Assembly: GCA_023134215.1 (NCBI GenBank)
Contig: JAGLUV010000028.1
Location: forward strand, 1 to 9,852
DNA: 9,852 bases
Reading direction: 5' to 3'
Origin: Candidatus Thorarchaeota archaeon
Lineage (GTDB): Archaea; Asgardarchaeota; Thorarchaeia; Thorarchaeales; Thorarchaeaceae
A model generated the notes under the pieces. It did no database searches, was not told the DNA's origin, and saw only the letters and a program-made list of their open reading frames with translations. Within the stretch, counting starts at the first letter, position 1. Every line of letters begins with the position of its first letter. Of the stretch, positions 1 to 6,113 are shown in pieces. A program made the translations under genes and the position numbers.

Positions 1-1
1 A

Positions 2-346
2 TTGCTTGATCGTGACATCTATGGCTACACTGCCCTTGATAGCGTAAGGGCCATTGTTGCACTCACACCCCGGCAGCTTCTTCGTCTGTATGGTGGCACA
101 ACCCAGCGAGCTGCCATTCTCACGAATGTTTCATCGGGACGGTCTCCGCTGGTTGCCATCAAAGCAAGTCAAATAGGGACATCCATCGCTGTGAAACCTG
201 CGGTTGTGATACTACAGGGAGTCAAAGAGCTTGATCCCCTAGCAGTGACAATTGCAGATAGTATTCATCTACCTCTATGTGTAACCGAATTCGAGTCTGC
301 AGAAGAGCTTATCCGCGTCGTGCAGCAGTTTAGTCCTCAAATGTAG
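2..346 (+). CDS. 3' end of an unrecognised protein, possibly a DRTGG-like C-terminal domain
   Basis: The reading frame is already open at the left edge, so this is probably the last ~114 residues of a longer protein; the TTG at position 2 need not be a real start. I do not recognise the family with confidence. Residues ~37-75 carry a run of small and hydrophobic residues with a conserved look (P49-L-V-A-I-K-A-S-Q-I-G, then I-A-V-K-P). After it come a beta strand (V-V-I-L-Q-G), a helix and an L-P-L-C-V-T strand. This strand-helix-strand pattern, in which an acidic residue is followed by an 'IPL..T' type strand, resembles the C-terminal half of DRTGG domains, which occur in regulators fused to other sensor domains. 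That link is inference. No signal peptide or membrane helix is seen in this part. It ends 12 bases before the longest possible start of the HD gene, so the two are likely co-transcribed. Confidence 0.6.
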   Translation: MLDRDIYGYTALDSVRAIVALTPRQLLRLYGGTTQRAAILTNVSSGRSPLVAIKASQIGTSIAVKPAVVILQGVKELDPLAVTIADSIHLPLCVTEFESAEELIRVVQQFSPQM

Positions 347-382
347 ATTCCTCATACTGTGGTGATAAATTTGGATTTCATT

Positions 383-1666
383 ATGGAAATCAATGACCCG
401 ATTCATGGCTTCGTTGGCCTGACTGAGCTAGAGTCGAAGATAGTTGATTCGGAAACCTATCAGCGACTCCGAAGAATCAAACAGCTCTCGGGAGGACACT
501 ATGTCTATCCCACAGCTGAGCATACTCGCTTCGGGCATTGTACTGGTGCAATGTACTTGGCCGGTCTCGCAGGTAAACGACTACTAGGTCAACTTGGTCT
601 TGGAAAAGATGCACTTCAGGAGGTGCGAATTGCCGGCCTACTCCATGACATAGGTCATGGTCCTTTCAGCCATGTGTTTGAGGAAGTTCTGTTAGAGAAA
701 CGGGGCATGAACCATGAGGATGTTACCGAATGGATAATCCGTGAAGGTGAGTTAGGGGACCTCTTGGAGGATGGCGGAGTGTCCCGGGACAGGATTGCCA
801 ATCTTGTTCGTGGGCGCAGGACGACTAAGACAGATGCCGTTGTAAGCGGAATAGTCGCAGGACAGGTTGATGTCGACAAGATGGACTACCTGATACGAGA
901 TTCGTTCTACTGCGGTGTCAACTACGGGCTTGTGGACATTCATCGTCTGATAAACAGTCTCGAGGTGTCTGAAGACGGCTTCATGGAGTTTGACATCGCA
1001 GCCAGAGGTGCATTAGAGTCGTTTCTCGTGGCGAGGTATGAGATGTTCTTGAATGTATACTACCACAAGACTGTACGCAGTGTTGAAGTGTTACTAGCAA
1101 AAATGATGCATGTTGCAGATGACCTACTCGGACTCACCGCCTTTTCAACGCCCGAGGAGTTTCTGGCCCTGGATGATATGTCATTAATTTCCAGATTGCG
1201 AGGAATCAATCCGTCTGAGTCTGTCGAAGCCAAGGAAACCGCTGAACTGGTTCAGATGTTGGATTCACGAATATTCTACAAGTCTGTATTTGAGAAAGTG
1301 CTCCATACAGATGACAGATTCGTGTCCAAGATACTTACTAAACGTAAGGTGCGAGAGAGTATCCAAGAGGAGATTGCATCAATCGCCAATGTTCCAACTG
1401 ATGAGGTTATTGTTGATGTTCCAACTCTGCCGTCCGTGCCATATAACCCGCATCAAGTGAATCCAATGGAGATTGGCATCTTCCAGGTTATTGATGGAAA
1501 AAAGGTATCACACAACCTTTCGGAATACTCTAACATTGCCGAGATGATGAAAGTATACCTTGATGTAATCCGCGTATACACTTTTGATCGGAACCGGGCT
1601 GAGGTGGGAAGGGCAGCACGCGAAGTCTTTCAAGAAGTTCCAGATGCTGCACTAATTCACATGTGA
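383..1666 (+). CDS. HD-domain phosphohydrolase, SAMHD1/dGTPase-like (COG1078 type)
   Basis: This is probably a metal-dependent deoxynucleoside triphosphate triphosphohydrolase that cuts dNTPs to nucleoside and triphosphate in the cytoplasm. Numbered from ATG 383 (427 residues), it opens with N-D-P-I-H-G-F and R-L-R-R-I-K-Q-L-S-G-G, almost word for word the start of the human SAMHD1 HD domain. The HD metal site looks complete: H-T-R-F-G-H (R49, H52), L-L-H-D-I-G-H-G-P-F-S-H (H88, D89) and D-V-D-K-M-D-Y (D165, K166). Residues ~220-427 are the helical C-terminal part of the family. I saw no SAM domain, and allosteric residues cannot be judged by eye. A GTG at 359 would add eight residues. I chose ATG 383 because family members usually begin just before the N-D-P-I-H-G motif. 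Neither start has a clear ribosome site, so coupling to the upstream gene is likely. Substrate preference is inferred from family only. Confidence 0.9.
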   Translation: MEINDPIHGFVGLTELESKIVDSETYQRLRRIKQLSGGHYVYPTAEHTRFGHCTGAMYLAGLAGKRLLGQLGLGKDALQEVRIAGLLHDIGHGPFSHVFEEVLLEKRGMNHEDVTEWIIREGELGDLLEDGGVSRDRIANLVRGRRTTKTDAVVSGIVAGQVDVDKMDYLIRDSFYCGVNYGLVDIHRLINSLEVSEDGFMEFDIAARGALESFLVARYEMFLNVYYHKTVRSVEVLLAKMMHVADDLLGLTAFSTPEEFLALDDMSLISRLRGINPSESVEAKETAELVQMLDSRIFYKSVFEKVLHTDDRFVSKILTKRKVRESIQEEIASIANVPTDEVIVDVPTLPSVPYNPHQVNPMEIGIFQVIDGKKVSHNLSEYSNIAEMMKVYLDVIRVYTFDRNRAEVGRAAREVFQEVPDAALIHM

Positions 1667-1784
1667 CTTAGACATTCCATTGCCCGAAACTTGTACAATC
1701 CTTGACATCAATGTCCTTGACTGATTGTTCATGAGGAATTGACTAGAGTCCTGTGCATCGCCTTGGATGATGTCCGCTCTGTGT

Positions 1785-1790
1785 GGAGGT
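1785..1790 (+). promoter_or_regulatory. Strong Shine-Dalgarno site that sets the roadblock gene start at GTG 1797
   Basis: GGAGGT lies six bases (TATATA) before GTG 1797. It matches the complement of the archaeal 16S 3' end. The two in-frame ATGs at 1767 and 1770 have no such site, and starting there would place GGAGGT inside the coding region. Starting at 1797 removes ten residues that lie before the roadblock domain. Confidence 0.75.
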
Positions 1791-1796
1791 TATATA

Positions 1797-2795
1797 GTGC
1801 CCCAAAGATTCTACATTGAATCTAGTATCCACTCTGGAGCTGAACACTTGACCAACGACCTCAATGATGCACTGCAAGCAATCAAGGTAATATCTGGCGT
1901 CGAAAACGTTGTTATGATCCAAAAGGACGGTCTTCCGGTTGCTAGTGCAGGAGTATGGTTCAGCAAGGAGGAGGTGTTCGCAGTTGCTGCATCTACCTGT
2001 GCAATATTCGGCGTGGCGAAACTAATCCATGGAGATTTCAAGTATCTTCTTATGGAATCGGAAACCTCGAAAATCTTCTTGGCATCACTTCCAAATGACC
2101 CTGATTACTTCTTAGCCATCACCACTGCACCACGAGTCAATCTTGCAGCCCTATTCATCGAGATGAAGGACAGTCTATCGCGCATATCCTTCCTTTTGAA
2201 ACAGCATCTAGACGGCAGACTTCCGCCACTACGCTCGTATAATGTAGACGAAACACAACGGGTGTTGAGCAGGTTCGCAGTAACTGAAGGCAGTCAAACA
2301 ACATATTCTATTTCACGATCAATAATATCATTGAACCGGTCTCAAGCTCTTGCCCTCAGAACCATTTTGCGACAGGTTCATGATAGCATTCCAGACATCG
2401 AATCGGTCTTCTTAGCCTTAAGCGGTGGAGTTCGCGTTTCACTAGAAGCATTCGCAAATGATCGGCTCGCAGCAATGTCTTTTGCTCTATATGATGCATC
2501 CGAGCGTGTAACCCGCACCCTCCGCAATAGTTCACTTCAAACAGTGCTGTGCGAAACCGAACGGACGCGCCACGCCATCTATTCAGTTCCGAATGGCGTC
2601 CTCAGTTTGTGGGTAGATCGCAATAGTCAGAAACTCGGTCTCATGAGGCTTCTATTAAAGCACTATATCGAAGAAACCCGACGGATACTAGAAACAGCAT
2701 CAATGATGAAACCTGCAATTCCCGATGAATTGAAGGAGCTGTTGATGTCCGGTGGCTCCACAGAGAGTCTACTTCTCACGAGGCGAGATCCATGA
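1797..2795 (+). CDS. Roadblock/LC7-type protein with two roadblock-like domains (MglB-like)
   Basis: A 332-residue protein from GTG 1797. Residues ~20-135 read as a roadblock/LC7 domain: an opening helix (N-D-L-N-D-A-L-Q-A-I), the G-V-E-N-V-V-M-I-Q-K-D-G-L-P-V-A-S strand-turn-strand, a long helix, two strands with alternating hydrophobics, and a closing helix. Residues ~185-310 repeat that order in more diverged form: helix, I-E-S-V-F-L-A-L-S-G-G-V-R-V-S strand pair, a helix beginning at the second A-M-S-F-A-L-Y-D, two strands, and a final helix. I therefore read it as a tandem roadblock protein, with the second copy inferred from pattern only. Roadblock proteins, including MglB, bind small GTPases and can act as GTPase-activating or scaffold factors. 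The MglA-like GTPase two genes downstream is the obvious partner. The stop overlaps the next ATG (ATGA), so translation is coupled. No signal peptide or membrane helix is visible. Confidence 0.82.
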   Translation: MPQRFYIESSIHSGAEHLTNDLNDALQAIKVISGVENVVMIQKDGLPVASAGVWFSKEEVFAVAASTCAIFGVAKLIHGDFKYLLMESETSKIFLASLPNDPDYFLAITTAPRVNLAALFIEMKDSLSRISFLLKQHLDGRLPPLRSYNVDETQRVLSRFAVTEGSQTTYSISRSIISLNRSQALALRTILRQVHDSIPDIESVFLALSGGVRVSLEAFANDRLAAMSFALYDASERVTRTLRNSSLQTVLCETERTRHAIYSVPNGVLSLWVDRNSQKLGLMRLLLKHYIEETRRILETASMMKPAIPDELKELLMSGGSTESLLLTRRDP

Positions 2796-3712
2796 CATAT
2801 TCTATAATGAGAATGATTGAGCTGATGGATGACGAGTTCCCACTTCTATTGAATGCAGTACTTTCTCGTTTCCCCATCATTGTAGCGGGAGGGGATATCG
2901 AGCTAGTGGATGACATTGTCACCAGTATTCCAATGCTCTGCTCTCATCGCCATAAGATTGTGTTCTGGCGCGATTTCACATCAGAGGGAGAGATTAGGTC
3001 GGTATGGGAGGAGGAGAGGCATGACTATGAAGTAAGCAGGACTATTGTCTGCTGCCTTTCAGCCAATCTCAGGTTGGCCTTGGACCGCATCAGTCACTTC
3101 TCGGGTTGGATTATTGGTATGCCTCTTGGTGCAACTGTCCTCGGTGTACATGTGACTGAAGAAACCTTGCAGGATGCCATCGCTCGAATTCTACAAAGCT
3201 CCGAGAACTGTGGAATACTTCAAGTGGATTCACCATCGTCTATCAGATTCTCACTCACACAACCAGGTGTTGGAAGTCTAGACCTCGAGAAGCGCATCGT
3301 GAGCAAGATAATCACACGAAGGCGGCAGTCACTGGAGCGAATCCGGCGTCTTCTGAAGAAATCCCTTCGCGGACTCAATGTGTCGGAACATATCATAACT
3401 TCAGTCATGAAGCTCGACGATGAGGCAGACAAGCTCACACACGATGTGTTTGATGAGGAAATAGATAGCTATGTCCATGCAGCTAGACGGGCAGTGACCC
3501 TTCTGTCAAGGATACGTCTTGCTAGAGAGCTGGGTGCACCTGCCGCTTTGACTGCAAGAAACCTGTATGAAGCGATAGGGTGGGAAGGCGGACAGCTTCC
3601 AGACTTGATACGGTTCATGCAAGCCGAGTGGCATGAGGATTTTTCCGACTGTGTCAAGAGTGGCGCCCTCTCAGGTTTGGGTGCTTGGGTAGACAGCATG
3701 TGGGGAACGTAG
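2792..3712 (+). CDS. Unrecognised 306-residue protein between roadblock and GTPase genes
   Basis: I do not recognise this family. The start ATG overlaps the roadblock stop, and GAGG at 2780-2783 lies eight bases upstream. Residues ~1-160 look alpha/beta: a helix (M-I-E-L-M-D-D-E-F-P-L-L-L-N-A-V-L), a strand with a tight turn (P-I-I-V-A-G-G-D), a helix, and a second strand (K-I-V-F-W-R-D-F). Further strands follow near 84-89 and 105-109 (W-I-I-G-M). This strand-GG-helix opening resembles a P-loop fold, but the turn has no Walker A lysine, so nucleotide binding is not supported. Residues ~163-306 are helical and rich in Arg/Lys early on (T-R-R-R-Q-S-L-E-R-I-R-R-L-L-K-K), with an acidic patch (K-L-D-D-E-A-D, then D-E-E-I-D) after it. 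Position alone suggests it works with the roadblock protein and the GTPase, as regulator or effector. No membrane segment is seen. Confidence 0.75.
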   Translation: MTYSIMRMIELMDDEFPLLLNAVLSRFPIIVAGGDIELVDDIVTSIPMLCSHRHKIVFWRDFTSEGEIRSVWEEERHDYEVSRTIVCCLSANLRLALDRISHFSGWIIGMPLGATVLGVHVTEETLQDAIARILQSSENCGILQVDSPSSIRFSLTQPGVGSLDLEKRIVSKIITRRRQSLERIRRLLKKSLRGLNVSEHIITSVMKLDDEADKLTHDVFDEEIDSYVHAARRAVTLLSRIRLARELGAPAALTARNLYEAIGWEGGQLPDLIRFMQAEWHEDFSDCVKSGALSGLGAWVDSMWGT

Positions 3713-3715
3713 AGC

Positions 3716-3722
3716 GGGAGGA
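3716..3722 (+). promoter_or_regulatory. Shine-Dalgarno site that sets the GTPase start at TTG 3730
   Basis: GGGAGGA sits about eight bases before TTG 3730. Earlier in-frame starts (TTG 3685, GTG 3700) lie inside the preceding gene and lack a comparable site. TTG 3730 gives the N-terminus M-I-I-D-Y-G-N-R-T-I-G-L-K-I, which brings the P-loop to residues 18-25 as expected for MglA-like proteins. Confidence 0.75.
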
Positions 3723-3729
3723 TAGTCAT

Positions 3730-4311
3730 TTGATCATAGATTATGGCAATCGGACAATTGGACTTAAAATAGTGTTTTTCGGGCCTGCCATGAGTGGAAA
3801 AACCACAACAATTAGATGGCTCTTTTCGGAGCTAGGCCTTGCAGAGAAGCTTACGTCGATAGAGAACACACTGGGTAGAACCATGTTTTGCGATTTTGGA
3901 ACAATTCCTTGCGATTTGAGTGACAGCTGGAGAATCAATGCACATATCTGGTCTGCGACCGGTCAGGACTTCTATAGATCAACACGTGAGGTTGTTCTGG
4001 TTGGTGCTGATGGTGTTGTATTTGTGGCAGACTCTCAAAAGCATCTACTTGATGTGAATCTTGAAAGTTGGAATGAGTTGATGGCCATGATCATTGAAGA
4101 GGAGCGTCCTCTTCCAATAGTTGTCTGTCTCAACAAGCAGGATTTGCCATATGCAATCAATGAAGAAAGGCTTAGGAAGCATCTTAGTCTTCCATTATCA
4201 GTACCGGTATTCAGAAGTGTTGCCATGAGTGGCTTCAATGTAATCGAGGCATTCCAGCTTCTGTTTCAACAATCTATGCGTACAAGCATCATGGCACAAG
4301 CGATTCCTTGA
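3730..4311 (+). CDS. MglA-like Ras-superfamily small GTPase
   Basis: A 193-residue cytoplasmic GTPase, the usual length for MglA. From TTG 3730 the P-loop (G1) is G18-P-A-M-S-G-K24-T25. Switch I holds G49-R-T51-M-F-C-D-F, matching the MglA pattern D-R-T-L-F-F-D-F. The G3 region is W-S-A-T-G78-Q79-D-F-Y, with the catalytic-type glutamine kept but the usual Asp lost. The stretch R-E-V-V-L-V-G-A-D-G-V-V-F-V-A-D-S-Q (86-103) is typical of MglA and related prokaryotic GTPases. G4 is N135-K-Q-D138 and G5 is near S163-V-A-M-S-G. The nucleotide-binding motifs are intact, so it should bind GTP. There is no C-terminal lipidation cysteine and no membrane helix. It starts 17 bases after the unrecognised gene and shares its likely operon with the roadblock protein, a probable GTPase-activating or binding partner. 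An Arf-like or Asgard Ras-like assignment is possible, but the MglA-type motifs fit better. Confidence 0.9.
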   Translation: MIIDYGNRTIGLKIVFFGPAMSGKTTTIRWLFSELGLAEKLTSIENTLGRTMFCDFGTIPCDLSDSWRINAHIWSATGQDFYRSTREVVLVGADGVVFVADSQKHLLDVNLESWNELMAMIIEEERPLPIVVCLNKQDLPYAINEERLRKHLSLPLSVPVFRSVAMSGFNVIEAFQLLFQQSMRTSIMAQAIP

Positions 4312-4351
4312 TTTCCTGCAATTGTTGCTGCTTTATCAATTTTAGCGATTA

Positions 4352-4359
4352 CTTTATAC
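4352..4359 (+). promoter_or_regulatory. Possible archaeal TATA box upstream of pyrG
   Basis: CTTTATAC lies in the 125-base gap between the GTPase gene and pyrG, in a stretch more AT-rich than its surroundings. Transcription would start about 25 bases on, near 4380-4385, leaving a leader of ~50 bases with GAGG (4425-4428) eight bases before TTG 4437. The match is short and there is no clear BRE, so this is a weak call. The rest of the gap shows no hairpin or repeat I could support. Confidence 0.35.
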
Positions 4360-4436
4360 GAGCCGAGGTTTCTGCTGCACTATCGAAGACCCGCACAGCT
4401 ATCTCTCTTCACACTTAGTCAGTCGAGGCAGTCCCT

Positions 4437-6113
4437 TTGAAGTCAGCCCCAAAAGAAACTCGGTTTGTATTTGTAACAGGGGGTGTGCTCTCCGGAATCG
4501 GGAAAGGCGTCACAACCGCATCGATTGCCAAGACATTCCAATTCCGAGGATACACAATACGAATAGTCAAAATTGATCCATACCTCAATATCGACCCAGG
4601 CACACTCAATCCCATAGAACATGGGGAAGTTTTCGTTACCGACCAGACATGGACATTCAAACCAGTTGATGACTTCACATTCAAGATCTCTGAGATTGAC
4701 CTAGATTTCGGCACGTATGAGAGATTCACTGGGACTATCGTCCATCCGTTTCAGAATATAACTTCTGGGCAAATTTACATCTCAGTCATCTTGGGGGAAC
4801 GGAAAGGAGATTTCTTGGGGCGAACTGTGCAGATAATCCCACACGTGACCGAGAGAATCAAATCGAGAATCTTGGCGGTTGTCAATCAAGAACCAATCCC
4901 AGACGTTCTACTTGTTGAGATTGGCGGAACTGTTGGCGATATAGAGGCGATGCCCTTCCTAGAAGCGATTAGGCAATTCATTAGCGAGGTTGGCCGAAAC
5001 AGAGTTGCTTTGGTACACGTGACTCTGGTGCCATTTCTGGCGTCAGTTGGTGAGTTCAAGACAAAACCCACTCAGCATAGCGTGAGGACTCTCCAAGGAC
5101 TTGGTCTGCAACCGGATATCGTGGTGTGCAGGGCTGAGTCAGAGCTGCCTGACGCTGCAAGACAGAAGATTGCATTGTTTTGTAATGTGCCCGAAGAACG
5201 AGTTATTTCAAATCCAGACATCCCTGTTATTTACCGCCTTCCTCTCCATTTTGAGGAACATGGCCTTGGTGATATTATCACTAACCATCTTGGCATGGAA
5301 TCACGAACTCTGGAAACTGACTCATGGGCTGAGATAGTGGAGTCGTTTGAGAACATCACGGAAACCGTAGTAATTGCCATGCCTGGGAAATACACAGCTC
5401 TGAGCGACTCATACAAGAGCATCAATGAGGCATTGACGCACGCCGCCGCGAAGTATGGGGTTGGTGTTCAAATCAAGTGGATTGAAACTGAGGAAATCTG
5501 TGATAAGGCGAATCTTACGGAATCCCTTCGTGAAGCTGATGGCATTCTTCTCACACCTGGGTTCGGTTCTCGTGGAGTTGAAGGAATGATTGATGCCGCA
5601 GCGATTTCATTTACGTTAAAAACTCCCTTCCTAGGCATCTGCTATGGGGCACAACTTGGATCGATTGCTTTCGCCAGAAACACAATGGGGTGGGACGGGG
5701 CTCATACAACAGAGGTCGACCCCAACTGTCTCTACCCGGTAATAGACCTGATGGACGATCAAAAAAATACCGAAGACAAAGGAGGAACCATGAGGCTATG
5801 TGGTCACGAAGTGAGAATCGTAGAGGGAACCAAGCTGCACAGCATATACAGTACTAATCAAGTTAGGGAACGCTTTAGGCATAGGTATCACCTCATTTCA
5901 CGTTATGTGAATCGTATGGCTGAAAAAGGAATGATTGTTTCGGCATATGACTCAACAGGGACGATAATCAACGCAATAGAGCTTACAGATCACCCCTTCT
6001 GGATTGGGGTACAATACCATCCTGAATTCAAATCACAACCGGGCGCACCACACCCTCTATATTCCGGGCTAATAAGGGCGGCTTTGGACTATAAGAGAGA
6101 GAGGGAAACTTAG
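4437..6113 (+). CDS. pyrG: CTP synthase (glutamine-hydrolysing) with an extra loop near the synthase site
   Basis: It converts UTP to CTP using ATP and glutamine-derived ammonia (pyrimidine synthesis, cytoplasm). At 558 residues it is slightly longer than E. coli PyrG (545). The N-terminal synthase part (~1-290) shows [12 protein letters not shown]23-G, K45-[12 protein letters not shown]88-L-D90-[17 protein letters not shown] and [10 protein letters not shown]. The C-terminal glutaminase part has nucleophile C402 (G-I-C-Y-G-A-Q) and H528/E530 (Q-Y-H-P-E-F), so the triad is complete. Odd points are an insertion of about 13 residues within 70-87, just before D90, and T373-P-G-F-G where E. coli has P-G-G-F-G. 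TTG 4437 is chosen because it puts the F-V-T-G-G motif at the usual distance from the N-terminus and has GAGG eight bases upstream. The stop shares one base with the nurA GTG. Confidence 0.95.
   Translation: MKSAPKETRFVFVTGGVLSGIGKGVTTASIAKTFQFRGYTIRIVKIDPYLNIDPGTLNPIEHGEVFVTDQTWTFKPVDDFTFKISEIDLDFGTYERFTGTIVHPFQNITSGQIYISVILGERKGDFLGRTVQIIPHVTERIKSRILAVVNQEPIPDVLLVEIGGTVGDIEAMPFLEAIRQFISEVGRNRVALVHVTLVPFLASVGEFKTKPTQHSVRTLQGLGLQPDIVVCRAESELPDAARQKIALFCNVPEERVISNPDIPVIYRLPLHFEEHGLGDIITNHLGMESRTLETDSWAEIVESFENITETVVIAMPGKYTALSDSYKSINEALTHAAAKYGVGVQIKWIETEEICDKANLTESLREADGILLTPGFGSRGVEGMIDAAAISFTLKTPFLGICYGAQLGSIAFARNTMGWDGAHTTEVDPNCLYPVIDLMDDQKNTEDKGGTMRLCGHEVRIVEGTKLHSIYSTNQVRERFRHRYHLISRYVNRMAEKGMIVSAYDSTGTIINAIELTDHPFWIGVQYHPEFKSQPGAPHPLYSGLIRAALDYKRERET

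Noticed and set aside
1767..1796. ATG starts at 1767 and 1770 for the roadblock gene
   Set aside because: They have no ribosome site and would place GGAGGT inside the gene; GTG 1797 has an ideal site and still includes the whole roadblock domain.
1791..1796. TATATA as a promoter for the roadblock gene
   Set aside because: It is the spacer between the Shine-Dalgarno site and the start codon, too close to serve as a TATA box for this gene.
3685..3729. Earlier TTG or GTG starts for the GTPase
   Set aside because: They overlap the preceding gene and add residues before the N-terminus expected of MglA-like proteins; TTG 3730 has a strong site.
4312..4436. A riboswitch or attenuator in the pyrG leader
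   Set aside because: I found no stable hairpin, G-run or terminator-like structure; only direct CAGTC repeats, which do not pair.
4415..4729. 104-residue minus-strand frame over the pyrG start
   Set aside because: It covers the conserved P-loop and substrate motifs of pyrG, so it is a shadow of that gene.
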